This document shows positions 8,845-18,152 of a stretch of 64,000 bases of DNA, piece after piece. How positions within the stretch are numbered: the stretch's first letter is position 1; the number at the start of each line of letters is the position of its first letter. The position numbers were made by a program, and so were the translations under genes. A model generated the notes under the pieces. The model ran no database searches. It was not told where the DNA came from and saw nothing but the letters and a program-made list of their open reading frames with translations. The DNA comes from CAWIJJ01 sp963836405. Lineage in GTDB: Bacteria > Acidobacteriota > Terriglobia > Bryobacterales > Bryobacteraceae. Where the stretch lies: NCBI GenBank assembly GCA_963836405.1, contig CAWIJL010000014.1, positions 62,001 through 126,000 of the forward strand. The letters are read 5' to 3'.

Positions 8845-10314
8845 CTACGCTTTCAGCGCATTGCCCTTGCGCTCGATGGCCCGTGGGCCGAAGGCGCCGG
8901 GAACGAAGAAATCCTGAGCGCGAAGCTTGCACGCGTCGATCATCTGGAGTCCGTACTCGCTGCGCCGCAGATCGGCGGCTCCGGCGTTGTTCGTGCCGAA
9001 GCTGAACTTGCAGCCTTCGGCCTTGGCCATTTCGATGAAGGACTGGCTGGGCAGCTTGTAGCGGCTGTTGATTTCGATAGCGACGTTGTTGGCTTTGGCG
9101 GCGGCGATGACGCGCTTGCGGCGGGCATCGGTCCAGAGCGTTTCGTAATCTTTGGCGATGACGTCGGGCAGGAACGTGGGATTCACGTAGATGTCCACGG
9201 GTTCGCTTTCGAGGATGCCGACCGCGCGATCGACGAGCGTGTCCATGAATTCCTGCGGGTCGGAAATGGTACCCACTTCGTTGGGCATCCAGGTCCGCAT
9301 GCGCTTGCCGTGGTTGTCGGTCCAGGTCATGGAATCGGTGAAGATGTAATCAAACTGAGCGGCGGCGCGGCGCGAGAACATCTGCGTCCATTCGCGGCCT
9401 TCGGCCTGCATGGCGACAAAGCAGGGCTGGCCCTTCATGCTTTCCACGTAAGCCATCACGGCGGCGTCGGTATCGGTGGGAAAACCCTTGCCGCAGTTGA
9501 CCGCGATGCCATACTCGATGCCGTCGCGGCGGGACTGGTCGAGCGCCTGCTCCAGGGTGAGTCCTTTAAGATGGGTGTGGTAATCGACCACCGGGTAATT
9601 GTCGCGGCTGAGCTGGATGAGGCGCTTGAAAGTGTCGTCGGCTTCGGGCAGCGGGCCCGGCGTGGTCGTGCTGTCGGGCAGCGGCCGCACGCGGACGCTG
9701 CGGAAGCGCGCTTTGGAATTGGGGTCGTGGCACTGCAGCGCGAAGGTGCCGCGCTGAAGGAAGCGCTCGCGCTCGATGCCGGTGGGCACGAAGGCGGTGG
9801 CGGGCTCGGTGTAATCCACCACCAGCATCCCGTTCAGCCGCACCTGCACGTTCTTGCCGCGCACCAGGACGTTGAGTTTGAACCACTCGTCGTCCTTCAC
9901 GAATTCCTTGTAGACGTTGCGGAAACCGTAGAGGGAGCCTGTCTTTTTGCGCTCGCCCCCGCCGGCCGTGTTATTGACCTGGACCTCGAAGCCCTTCTGC
10001 GGAAAGTCGGTTTCCTGGTAGGCCGTGTGGAAGTAAACACCCGAATTGGCGCTGGGTTTGGCCAGGGCTTCCACTTCGAGTTCGAAGTTGAGGAAGTTGG
10101 CCTGGTTGACGTTGCCGGAATAGAAAAGGTGCGAGCGGGGGCCGTCGGCAGCGAGTTGCCCGTCGATCACTTTCCAGGAATCTTTGGTTTCGCTCGGCCG
10201 CCAGCCGTTCAGGCTGTGGCCGTCGAAGAGCTGTACCCAACCGTCCTGAGCGGCGGTGAAACCGAGCGCGGTGAGAGCACCGACGAAGACCCGGCGGGTG
10301 ATGGGGAAGTCCAC
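8845..10314 (-). CDS. DUF1080 (3-keto-disaccharide hydrolase) fused to a PHP/amidohydrolase-like domain
   Basis: The 489-residue protein has a twin-arginine-like leader (ITRRVFVGALTALGF), then a DUF1080 concanavalin-like domain (about residues 24-200: WVQLFDGHSLNGW, SGVYFHTAYQ, FKLNVLVRGKNVQVRLNG). After that comes a metal-dependent PHP-type domain opening with YPVVDYHTHLKG and ending AFGPRAIERKGNALKA. DUF1080 enzymes act on oxidised disaccharides or glucosides outside the cytoplasm. The second domain suggests a hydrolase or esterase, but its substrate is unknown. The GTG start is preceded by a TATACT box only a few bases upstream, so a short or leaderless transcript is possible. Confidence 0.82.
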   Translation of the reverse strand: MDFPITRRVFVGALTALGFTAAQDGWVQLFDGHSLNGWRPSETKDSWKVIDGQLAADGPRSHLFYSGNVNQANFLNFELEVEALAKPSANSGVYFHTAYQETDFPQKGFEVQVNNTAGGGERKKTGSLYGFRNVYKEFVKDDEWFKLNVLVRGKNVQVRLNGMLVVDYTEPATAFVPTGIERERFLQRGTFALQCHDPNSKARFRSVRVRPLPDSTTTPGPLPEADDTFKRLIQLSRDNYPVVDYHTHLKGLTLEQALDQSRRDGIEYGIAVNCGKGFPTDTDAAVMAYVESMKGQPCFVAMQAEGREWTQMFSRRAAAQFDYIFTDSMTWTDNHGKRMRTWMPNEVGTISDPQEFMDTLVDRAVGILESEPVDIYVNPTFLPDVIAKDYETLWTDARRKRVIAAAKANNVAIEINSRYKLPSQSFIEMAKAEGCKFSFGTNNAGAADLRRSEYGLQMIDACKLRAQDFFVPGAFGPRAIERKGNALKA

Positions 10315-10428
10315 AACGTGTAGTATAGGTCACTGCACGCGAAAGGGGGGCTCCGGCGGCCAAAACGGCAGTAGGGCCGTTCCGTGTTCAGCCACCTGCT
10401 GCCCCTATGATAGAGGCAATCGCAGCCT

Positions 10429-11613
10429 TCACTCGCCCTTTGCGCGGCGGCGGGCGCGGCGGATTCCGGCGAAGTCGAAGACCGATTCGGGGATGGGCGG
10501 GCCGGCGACTTCGATGCGCCCCAGGTCGCGCGTTCCCAGCCCGATATCCTCGGCCAGGCGCAGGGTGCTGTCGCAGACTTCGAAGGGAGGGGTGCCGCGG
10601 TCGGCCATGGGGTCGAAGCCCATCAACGCCATGCAGACGGCGTCGGTGCAAACGGGATTCACCCCCGCCGCGAGCAGGCCGGGCTTCACGAGCGTCATCG
10701 GGGTGCTCATCCAGGGGCCTTCGCCGCCGGTCATGGTGGAGATTCCTTCGACGATCGCGAGGTGGATGGGTCGCGCGGAAACCAGGTCCACGACGATGCG
10801 GGGAACGCGCGCTTTGTCCTCCCGGAACGCGCCGGGATTCTTTTCCTGCGGCGCGCTTTTGGAGGGCTGGCGATAGCCGGTGTGGAAGGGCGTTCGGCCG
10901 CCGCGGGGGTCGATGGAGGGCTCGTCCACGCCGGCGCCGGTGCCGTAGATGGTGGCCGGCGCCATGCCGAAGCAGTTTTTCATCGACAGCGTGATGCCGG
11001 CGGTAGCGTGCTCCTTCATCTTGGCGATGCTGACGAAGGCGTCGCACTCTTCGTAGGCCTGGTTCAGGTCGAAGCCGGGATAGATGTAGCCGCCCTGGGG
11101 CACGGTGAAGCGCGAGTACCTCTTCGCCTTGCCGAGCCAGTTGGTGTTTACGAACTCGACGGCGGGCGCGGCGCCGAGAATATCGCGCGGCTCGATGTTG
11201 GCCTGGAGCAGGTATTCCTCAACGGGCTCGCCGGTGGCCCAGGGCGACTCCACCACCCGGATGCGGCGGGCGCCGGCCCTGCCCATCAGGTGAACGGCGG
11301 CGGCTATGACGGCCGGGTGGGTGTAGTGCGTGTCCTCGAGCGCCGCGTAGCCGAGCCGGTAGGTGGGCGCGCCGGTGAGGTTGATCTTGACGGTGACTGT
11401 CTTGCCCTTCACGATGCGGCCGAGGCCGCCGATCCGGTCGAACATCTTCCCGAGACTGTCGAGCAGCTCCGCCGGCTGGTAGGTTCTACAGCGGGCGATT
11501 GCTACGGGCGCGGCGGGCGCGGCCGCGCGGGCGAGGGGCGATCCGGTCAGACAGGCTCCAGCCGCGGCGGCCCGTTTCAGCCAGTCTCGCCGGGTGGGAT
11601 GCGCGTGCGTCAT
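10429..11613 (-). CDS. DUF362 domain protein with twin-arginine signal
   Basis: This is a 394-residue exported protein. The leader TRRDWLKRAAAAGACLTG matches a twin-arginine signal. The body is DUF362 (VKINLTGAPTYRLGYAA, AFVSIAKMKEHATAGITLSM, KNCFGMAP), a family of unknown biochemical function often linked with iron-sulfur or redox proteins. The start at 11613 rather than 27 bases upstream is supported by GGAGG eight bases before it and by tight coupling: the upstream gene stops at 11615. No ferredoxin Cys clusters are present in this copy. Confidence 0.82.
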   Translation of the reverse strand: MTHAHPTRRDWLKRAAAAGACLTGSPLARAAAPAAPVAIARCRTYQPAELLDSLGKMFDRIGGLGRIVKGKTVTVKINLTGAPTYRLGYAALEDTHYTHPAVIAAAVHLMGRAGARRIRVVESPWATGEPVEEYLLQANIEPRDILGAAPAVEFVNTNWLGKAKRYSRFTVPQGGYIYPGFDLNQAYEECDAFVSIAKMKEHATAGITLSMKNCFGMAPATIYGTGAGVDEPSIDPRGGRTPFHTGYRQPSKSAPQEKNPGAFREDKARVPRIVVDLVSARPIHLAIVEGISTMTGGEGPWMSTPMTLVKPGLLAAGVNPVCTDAVCMALMGFDPMADRGTPPFEVCDSTLRLAEDIGLGTRDLGRIEVAGPPIPESVFDFAGIRRARRRAKGE

Positions 11614-11614
11614 A

Positions 11615-12844
11615 TCAGGCCTCCAACTCCGCGGCGGCATATTGCGTCATTTGCGGAAGGTGCAGTTCCACCGCGTTTTTCTGGCGCAGCATTTCAAGGG
11701 GGCGGGGACCGTTCGCACCGGCGGTCCACAACCGGCCCGCACGGTAATTCCCCGCCACGCGCACGGCGGCGGAAGCGGGTCCGCGATCGGCATAGAAGAG
11801 GAGATGGACGACGGCCCGCTTTCCATCCGCGCTCAACGTGTAATAAGAGCCCACCGACCCGCCGTTCCAGAAGCGCAGCAGTTCGTGGCGGTGGCTCACG
11901 AGCAGGACCGAATCGTTGGCCAGCAGGTAGGGATCGTCGAAGGCGGCGTTGGCATACGCCATTCTGCCCTTGCCCAGGGCGCGCCAGGTGTAGCGCGGAT
12001 GGGCGTCGCCGGATTGCGCGGGAGTGCCGGCGGGCGGGCCCCAGTTCGGGCCGGTGATGAGCGTGCCGCCGGCCTGCACAAAGGAGAGAATGCAGGACCG
12101 CAGTTCGGCGGAGGGAGGCTGGGCGTCGGCATAGATGACGGCGCGCAGGCCGGGGAAGGAAGCGGCCGTGGCGCCGGCCTTCGGCACGATCCGGTATTGC
12201 TGGTTGGTGCGCGCCACCAGGTTCAGCAGTTCCTGGCCCATGAATTCGTTGTCTCCCTGGAAGTCGGAAACGATGCCGAGAACGGCGGCGGGGGGCAGAC
12301 GGTCCCAGTCGTCGTGGGCGGCGAAGAAAGCGGCGGCGGCGGTGAGGCGCGACCAGGAGGCTTTGGCCGCGCCGTCACCGGAAAGAAGGCGATCCGCGAA
12401 CGAATCGTCGAGCGAGATCACCCACCTGCCGCCGTGTGCCGCGGCGTCGGAGAACGCCAGCACGTATCGGTCGGGAGAAGCGCGCGGCCCATCGGGCGAA
12501 GCATCCACCCACACGGACCCGCCGGGATGGAGCGCCCGTTCCAGCCGGATTCGCCAGCCGTTCGAATCGACCCAGGGATTGCCGGTTGGACCGGCAGAGG
12601 CGTCGGCGCCCGAGCGCGGCGACTGCACGCCAGGCCATTCACCCTGCACGAAACGAACGCCGGCGGGCGGCGCGCCGGGGGCGGCAATGGCGATGCCGTT
12701 CTGTTTCGCCCGCGCGGCGACTGCCCCGAGGTCCGTGCCTGTTTCGACGATCAGGCAATCGACGGGCGTGCCCTCGAGGAGGGCGAGTGCCTGCGGCTGC
12801 GTCCAGCGCTTCGGCCAGCGCAGGGGAGTCCCTGGAGGGTTCAT
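11615..12844 (-). CDS. Hypothetical protein paired with DUF362 gene
   Basis: The 409-residue protein has no signal peptide and no family I can name. The central part (AAVLGIVSDFQGDNEFMGQE through GGTLITGPNWGPP) resembles the class I glutamine amidotransferase-like/trimerisation module used in many glycosidase-associated proteins, where a missing catalytic Cys makes it structural; this is inference. It ends one base before the DUF362 start, so the two are translated together. The start ATG at 12844 has no good Shine-Dalgarno, and the true start could be slightly internal. Confidence 0.65.
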   Translation of the reverse strand: MNPPGTPLRWPKRWTQPQALALLEGTPVDCLIVETGTDLGAVAARAKQNGIAIAAPGAPPAGVRFVQGEWPGVQSPRSGADASAGPTGNPWVDSNGWRIRLERALHPGGSVWVDASPDGPRASPDRYVLAFSDAAAHGGRWVISLDDSFADRLLSGDGAAKASWSRLTAAAAFFAAHDDWDRLPPAAVLGIVSDFQGDNEFMGQELLNLVARTNQQYRIVPKAGATAASFPGLRAVIYADAQPPSAELRSCILSFVQAGGTLITGPNWGPPAGTPAQSGDAHPRYTWRALGKGRMAYANAAFDDPYLLANDSVLLVSHRHELLRFWNGGSVGSYYTLSADGKRAVVHLLFYADRGPASAAVRVAGNYRAGRLWTAGANGPRPLEMLRQKNAVELHLPQMTQYAAAELEA

Positions 12845-12953
12845 GTAAAACGGATTGTCGCGTGCCGCGCGCCCGTTCGCAACCGGATATCGGAGTTTGC
12901 GCTCCGATTTGCAGCGTGTTAATCCAGAGTAAAGGACGCATTAGGAGGAATCC

Positions 12954-13418
12954 ATGACCTCGCTGCCGGAAATCCAGCATTTTCTCGGGCTCAAGCGCAT
13001 TGCGATAGTTGGCGTATCTCGCAATCCCAAAGATTTTACGCGCAATGTATGGCAGGAATTCGCGGCCCGGGGCTACGATGTGGTTCCGGTCAATCCGGGC
13101 ACGGAGGAAATCGAGGGACAGCGCTGCTACCGGAGAGTGCAGGACATTGAGCCCGCCGTGGAAGGGGCGCTGCTGCTTTCGCCCGCGCCGGCCACGGACC
13201 AGGTTCTGGCGGATTGCGCGCAGGCCAGGATTGCCAATGTCTGGCTGTACCGCGCGACGGGAACGGGATCCGTCACTCCCAATGCGGTTCGTTTCTGCAA
13301 GGCGAGCGGGATCCGGGTGGTGGCGGGCGAGTGCCCGTTCATGTTCCTGCCGGAAGCAGCGTGGGTGCACCGGTTCCACGGCTTCTGCCGCAGAATCGTA
13401 GGCACTTACCCCCGATAA
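12954..13418 (+). CDS. CoA-binding domain protein (YccU-like)
   Basis: The 154-residue protein is a single Rossmann-type CoA-binding domain: KRIAIVGVSRNPKDFTRNVW at the start, YDVVPVNPGTEEIEG in the middle and GIRVVAGECPFMF near the end, the standard order of the family. A strong ribosome binding site (GGAGGAATCC) precedes the ATG. The cellular role of stand-alone CoA-binding proteins is not settled. It sits on the opposite strand to the preceding pair and 39 nt upstream of ppk1, which may be co-transcribed. Confidence 0.88.
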   Translation: MTSLPEIQHFLGLKRIAIVGVSRNPKDFTRNVWQEFAARGYDVVPVNPGTEEIEGQRCYRRVQDIEPAVEGALLLSPAPATDQVLADCAQARIANVWLYRATGTGSVTPNAVRFCKASGIRVVAGECPFMFLPEAAWVHRFHGFCRRIVGTYPR

Positions 13419-13457
13419 CATACGGCCCCGGCGCGGCGTTAGGTTAGGCTATAGAGA

Positions 13458-15608
13458 ATGGCCGCGACCGTGCCAAAGCCCCAGGACGCACTCGCCCACG
13501 AGTTCGACGACCCCACCCTGTACGTCAACCGGGAACTGGGCCTGCTGGACTTCCAGTGGCGCGTGCTGGACGAGGCGCGGGATCCCGGCAACCCGCTGCT
13601 CGAGCGGGCTCGGTTTCTTGCCATCGTCGGCTCCAATCTGAACGAATTCTTTATGGTGCGGGTGGCCAGTCTGACCGCGCAGGTGGACGCCGGTATTCCG
13701 GAGTTCGGGCCGGACCGCATGAGCCCCACGGCGCAACTGGTGGCGATCCGGCGCGAAGTCAAACGGCTGATGGACGCGGCGCACCAGTGCCTTGAGAAGG
13801 AGCTCAAGCCGGCGCTGGCCGAAGAGGGGATCGAAATCCTCAGCCACTCCCAATTGAGTGAAAAACAGCTGGCGGCGAGCAAACGGTACTTTTCCGAGAT
13901 CATTTTTCCGGTGCTGACGCCGCTGGCGTTCGATCCCGGGCGCCCCTTCCCGCATATTTCGAACCTCAGTTTGAACCTGGCGATCTCCATAAGGGATGCG
14001 CAGGGCGGCGAGCACTTCGCGCGGCTCAAGGTTCCCGATTCGCTGCCCGGGCTGGTCGCGCTGACGCGGCCGCTCAAGTCGGCGCACCGGCGTGGCCGCA
14101 CGCGGCGCAAGGAAGCGTTTGTCTGGATCGAAGAGGTGATCGCGGCCAACCTGAACGCGCTGTTTCCGGGCATGGAGGTAGTGGAGGCGCACCCGTTCCA
14201 CGTCACGCGGGATGCCGAGGTCGCCATCAAGGAACTGGAAGCGGAAGACCTGCTGGAGACTATCGAAGAGGGCGTGCGGCAGCGCAAATTCGGCAGCGTG
14301 GTGCGGCTGCAGGTGAGCCAGGAAATGCCGCCGCATATTCTCCAGATTCTGAAGACCAACCTGGAGGTGGACACGGCGGAGGTCTACCGCACCAAGGGTC
14401 TGCTGGGCCTGAGCCGCCTGGCGTCGCTGGCCGATATCGACCGGCAGGATTTGCGGTACACCCCCTTCCTGCCGGCGCTGCCGCAGGAGTTGCAGCCGGC
14501 CACGGACGACGAAGACCTGTTCGCCATCGTCCGGCGGCGCGACGTGCTGCTGCACCATCCCTTCCAATCCTTTCAGCCGGTGGTGGACTTTCTGCGGCGC
14601 GCGGCGCACGACCCGGATGTACTGGCCATCAAAGTGGTGCTGTACCGCGTCGGGCGGAACTCGCCGGTGGTGGAAGCGCTGCTGGAAGCCATCGAAGAGG
14701 GTAAGCAGGTGGCGGTGCTGATGGAGCTGAAGGCCCGCTTCGACGAGGAGAGCAACATCGAGTGGGCCAAGGCGCTGGAGCGCGCGGGCGTGCACGTCGT
14801 GTACGGACTGCTGGGGCTGAAGATCCACTGCAAGGCGGCGCTGGTGCTGCGGCGGGAAGGCGACGCCATCCGGCCGTACCTGCACCTGGCCACGGGAAAC
14901 TACAACGTGGTCACGGCGCACGCCTATACGGACCTGGGAATGTTTACCGCGCGTCCGGAACTGACGGCCGATGCGATCGACCTGTTCAACTACCTGACGG
15001 GATATTCGGCCAAGCGCGATTACCAGCGGCTGCTGGTGGCGCCGGTGAATCTGCGCGAGCGCTTCGAAGCGCTGGTGAAGCGCGAGATCAAGCAGCACGA
15101 ACAGGACGGTAAGGGGCGGCTGATTTTCAAAATGAACGCGCTGGTCGATCCGGGGATGATCCGGCTGCTGTACCGGGCGTCGCAGGCGGGCGTGAAAATC
15201 GACCTGCTGGTGCGCGGCATCTGCTGCCTGAAGCCCGGCATTTCGGGAGTGAGCGATACGATCCGCGTCACCAGCATCGTGGGGCGGTTTCTCGAGCACA
15301 GCCGCATTTTTTATTTCCGCAACGGCGGCAAGGAAGAAGTGTACCTGGGCAGCGCCGATTTGATGCCGCGAAACCTGAACCGGCGCGTGGAACTGCTGTT
15401 TCCGGTGGAAGACGCCGACCTGCTGCGGCGCATTCGCGACGAGATTCTGGATGTTTATCTGAAAGACAACGCCAAGGCGCGGCGCATGAATCCGGACGGC
15501 ACCTACAAGCGTGTGGGACGCGGGTCGGCCGACCGGATGATCAACAGCCAGGAAGTGCTGCTCGGCCGCCGCGCGCGCCGGAACACCCCCCGCGGCAAGA
15601 AGAAGTAG
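13458..15608 (+). CDS. ppk1: Polyphosphate kinase 1
   Basis: PPK1 makes inorganic polyphosphate from ATP at the membrane. The 716-residue length is standard. The N-terminal domain has YVNRELGLLDFQWRVLDEA and SNLNEFFMVRVASL. The C-terminal phospholipase D-like domains contain MELKARFDEESNIEWA, GLKIHCKAALVLRRE with the autophosphorylated histidine at residue 457, and the second active-site histidine in FLEHSRIFYFRNGG, followed by SADLMPRNLNRRVELLFPV. The C-terminus is basic (RRARRNTPRGKKK). The next gene begins 32 nt downstream. Confidence 0.97.
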   Translation: MAATVPKPQDALAHEFDDPTLYVNRELGLLDFQWRVLDEARDPGNPLLERARFLAIVGSNLNEFFMVRVASLTAQVDAGIPEFGPDRMSPTAQLVAIRREVKRLMDAAHQCLEKELKPALAEEGIEILSHSQLSEKQLAASKRYFSEIIFPVLTPLAFDPGRPFPHISNLSLNLAISIRDAQGGEHFARLKVPDSLPGLVALTRPLKSAHRRGRTRRKEAFVWIEEVIAANLNALFPGMEVVEAHPFHVTRDAEVAIKELEAEDLLETIEEGVRQRKFGSVVRLQVSQEMPPHILQILKTNLEVDTAEVYRTKGLLGLSRLASLADIDRQDLRYTPFLPALPQELQPATDDEDLFAIVRRRDVLLHHPFQSFQPVVDFLRRAAHDPDVLAIKVVLYRVGRNSPVVEALLEAIEEGKQVAVLMELKARFDEESNIEWAKALERAGVHVVYGLLGLKIHCKAALVLRREGDAIRPYLHLATGNYNVVTAHAYTDLGMFTARPELTADAIDLFNYLTGYSAKRDYQRLLVAPVNLRERFEALVKREIKQHEQDGKGRLIFKMNALVDPGMIRLLYRASQAGVKIDLLVRGICCLKPGISGVSDTIRVTSIVGRFLEHSRIFYFRNGGKEEVYLGSADLMPRNLNRRVELLFPVEDADLLRRIRDEILDVYLKDNAKARRMNPDGTYKRVGRGSADRMINSQEVLLGRRARRNTPRGKKK

Positions 15609-15640
15609 GCACCCGCTACACTAAGAGAGGGACCCCTTTT

Positions 15641-16741
15641 ATGGCCACTCTCGCCGACAGGCTTTCGGAACAGACAACGGCGGCGAAACTGGCCGTACCG
15701 CTCGACCGCAACCGGGTGGAATGCGTGGCGTGCGGGCATCGCTGCAAGATCGCGCCCGGGTTCGCGGGCGTCTGCAAGGTGCGGTACAACCGGGACGGCA
15801 CACTATACGCGCCGCACGGCTACGTCAACGCGGCCTGCGCCGACCCTATCGAGAAAAAGCCGTTCTTCCACGCTTTGCCGGGCACGCAGGCCTTCAGTTT
15901 CGGCATGCTGGGGTGCGACCTGCATTGCGGGTACTGCCAGAACTGGGTGTCGTCGCAGGCGCTGCGCGATTTCCACGCGATTCCGAATTTCACGCCCGCC
16001 ACGCCCAAGGAACTGGTGTCGGCGGCGCTGCGGCAGGGCGCGCGCAGCGTGGTCAGCACCTACAACGAGCCGCTGATCACGGCGGAGTGGGCGGTGGCCG
16101 TTTTTCGGGAAGCCAAAGCGGCGGGCCTCACCACCGGATTTGTTTCCAACGGCAACGGGACGCCCGAAGTGCTCGAATACATACGCCCCTGGGTGGACCT
16201 CTACAAGGTGGACCTCAAGAGCTTCGACGACCGCCACTACCGCGACCTGGGCGGGCGCATCGGGCCGATCCTCGACTCCATCCGGCGCATTCACGAGATG
16301 GGTTTCTGGCTGGAAATCGTGACCCTGGTGATTCCCGGCTTCAACGACTCGGACGCGGAATTGGGCCAGATGGCCGCGTTTCTGGCGGGAATTTCGCGCG
16401 ACATTCCCTGGCACGTCACTGCGTTCCACAAGGACTACAAGATGACGGGGCCGGACGATACGCCGCCGGCGACGCTGGTGCGGGCGGCCGAAATCGGCGC
16501 GCGCGCGGGCCTGCGCTTCGTGTACGCGGGAAATCTTCCGGGCTTCACCGGCGAGCTCGAGAACACGCGATGCCCCGGGTGCCGGAACACGGCGATCGAA
16601 CGGCGCGGTTTTCGCGTGCTGCGCAACCGGCTGCGCGCGGGCGCGTGTCCGGATTGCGGCGCGGAGATTCCGGGCGTGTGGACGGAAGACGCGCGGCCGA
16701 GCGCGCACGATCCCGGTCTGGTGCACATTCGCTGCGGGTAA
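15641..16741 (+). CDS. amrS: AmmeMemoRadiSam system radical SAM enzyme
   Basis: This is a 366-residue radical SAM protein of the type found with AMMECR1 and Memo proteins. The iron-sulfur motif CxxxCxxC is in FGMLGCDLHCGYCQNW. An upstream CxxCxH-type pair (VECVACGHRCKIAPGFAGVC) is characteristic of this subfamily, and further Cys pairs lie at the C-terminus (CPGCRNTAIE, CPDCGAEIPG). The substrate of the family is not something I can name from the sequence. Four bases separate it from the AmmeMemo B/A gene, so the three activities are encoded by two adjacent genes. Confidence 0.93.
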   Translation: MATLADRLSEQTTAAKLAVPLDRNRVECVACGHRCKIAPGFAGVCKVRYNRDGTLYAPHGYVNAACADPIEKKPFFHALPGTQAFSFGMLGCDLHCGYCQNWVSSQALRDFHAIPNFTPATPKELVSAALRQGARSVVSTYNEPLITAEWAVAVFREAKAAGLTTGFVSNGNGTPEVLEYIRPWVDLYKVDLKSFDDRHYRDLGGRIGPILDSIRRIHEMGFWLEIVTLVIPGFNDSDAELGQMAAFLAGISRDIPWHVTAFHKDYKMTGPDDTPPATLVRAAEIGARAGLRFVYAGNLPGFTGELENTRCPGCRNTAIERRGFRVLRNRLRAGACPDCGAEIPGVWTEDARPSAHDPGLVHIRCG

Positions 16742-16745
16742 GAAA

Positions 16746-18152
16746 ATGGGCCTTGCGCACAGTTCGCCTTTTGCCGGCACCTGGTACCCGGAGAGCCCGG
16801 CCGAATTGGGCGCGCTGCTTGCGGACTGCTTCGCCGAATCGCGCCGCCGCACCGGACCGTACCTGACGCCCGGCGGTCTTGCGTACGTGGTGCCGCATGC
16901 GGCGCCCGCGTATTCGGGGACGGTAGCCGCGGCGGTGTACCGCGCCCTCGAAAGCAATCCGCCGGAGCAGATCGTCATGCTCGGGTTTCCCCACCGCGGC
17001 GGCTTGAGCGGGGTGGCGGCGCCGGACGTAGGCGCGATCTGCACGCCGCTCGGCAGGGTTGCGCTGGACCTGGACGATTACCCCCGGCTGCCGGAGCGGG
17101 AACTGTGCGACCACTCGTCCGAGATTCAGTTGCCGTTTCTGCAAACGGTTGCGCCGCGCGCCCGGGTCACGCCGTTGTACACCGGGCGGATGACGGCAGA
17201 CGAGCGCTCGGCGAAGGCGGCGGAGATTGCGTCGCGCTGGCATCCGGGGGTGGTGTACCTGGCCTCGACCGATTTCACGCACTACGGCCGCAGCTTCCAT
17301 TTCGTGCCGTTTCCACCGGACGAGGCGCGGCTGAGAGCGCTCGATTTCGAGTGCATCGACGCGGCCGGGAGTCTCGACTCCGGGCTGTTTCTGGAAACCC
17401 TGGCGAGCAACGGAGCAACGGTGTGCGGGTCGGCGCCCGTCGCGCTGCTGCTGGATATTTTGCGCGCGCTGGGCAGCGGCCGGATGTACCAGGAGACGCT
17501 CGACTACCGGACTTCGGGCGAAATAACCGGGGAACGGGATCAATCGGTAAGCTACGCGGCGCTCGGATATTATCCGCGGGAATCGTTCGAAATTTCCGGC
17601 GGCGACGGCGCGGCGCTGGTGCGCGCAGCCGAGGCCACGCTGGCCACGCTTCGCGAATCGGGGCGGCGCGAACCGGTACCGGCGCGCGGTTCGAAAGCGC
17701 TGGAGGCGCGGCGCGGCGCGTTCGTCACGCTGCGGAGCGGCGAACAACTACTGGGTTGCATCGGCCACACGCAGGGCCGCGGGCCGCTCTCCGAAGAGAT
17801 TCCGGAGTTGACGCTGAGCGCGGCGCTCGAGGACGAGCGATTCCGGCCCGCAGCCGGGTTTTCCGGTGACATTCAGGTGGAAGTCTCGATCCTGACGCCC
17901 TTTCGGCGGATTCGCGGCGAACAGGACCTGGAGATCGGACGGCACGGCGCCATGCTGGAATGGAAAGACCGCACGGGGCTGCTGCTGCCGCAGGTGGCGG
18001 AGGATCACGGCTTGACGAAAGCGCGCGATTTCCTGTCCGCGCTCGCGCGCAAGACCATGCTTCCGAGGGACGCATGGCGCCTGCCGGACGCGCGGGTGTT
18101 CACCTTCGAAGCGCAGCGCTTCAGCACACCAGGTCTTCGCGGCCGATCTTGA
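16746..18152 (+). CDS. AmmeMemoRadiSam proteins B and A fused (Memo + AMMECR1)
   Basis: Residues about 1-275 form a Memo-like domain: SPFAGTWYPESPAELGALL, the metal-site histidines in VVPHAAPAYSGTVAAAVY and in DHSSEIQLPFLQ, and STDFTHYGRSFHF. Residues about 285-468 form an AMMECR1 domain: RGAFVTLRSGEQLLGCIGH and IQVEVSILTPFRRIRG. Elsewhere the two are often separate genes, so this is the fused form. Together with amrS it makes the complete set. The last 32 bases overlap the convergent M16 peptidase gene. Confidence 0.92.
   Translation: MGLAHSSPFAGTWYPESPAELGALLADCFAESRRRTGPYLTPGGLAYVVPHAAPAYSGTVAAAVYRALESNPPEQIVMLGFPHRGGLSGVAAPDVGAICTPLGRVALDLDDYPRLPERELCDHSSEIQLPFLQTVAPRARVTPLYTGRMTADERSAKAAEIASRWHPGVVYLASTDFTHYGRSFHFVPFPPDEARLRALDFECIDAAGSLDSGLFLETLASNGATVCGSAPVALLLDILRALGSGRMYQETLDYRTSGEITGERDQSVSYAALGYYPRESFEISGGDGAALVRAAEATLATLRESGRREPVPARGSKALEARRGAFVTLRSGEQLLGCIGHTQGRGPLSEEIPELTLSAALEDERFRPAAGFSGDIQVEVSILTPFRRIRGEQDLEIGRHGAMLEWKDRTGLLLPQVAEDHGLTKARDFLSALARKTMLPRDAWRLPDARVFTFEAQRFSTPGLRGRS

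Noticed and set aside
6669..9005. 778-codon open frame antisense to comEC
   Set aside because: Low-complexity Gly/Arg/Asp composition without any domain; explained as the mirror of the comEC frame.
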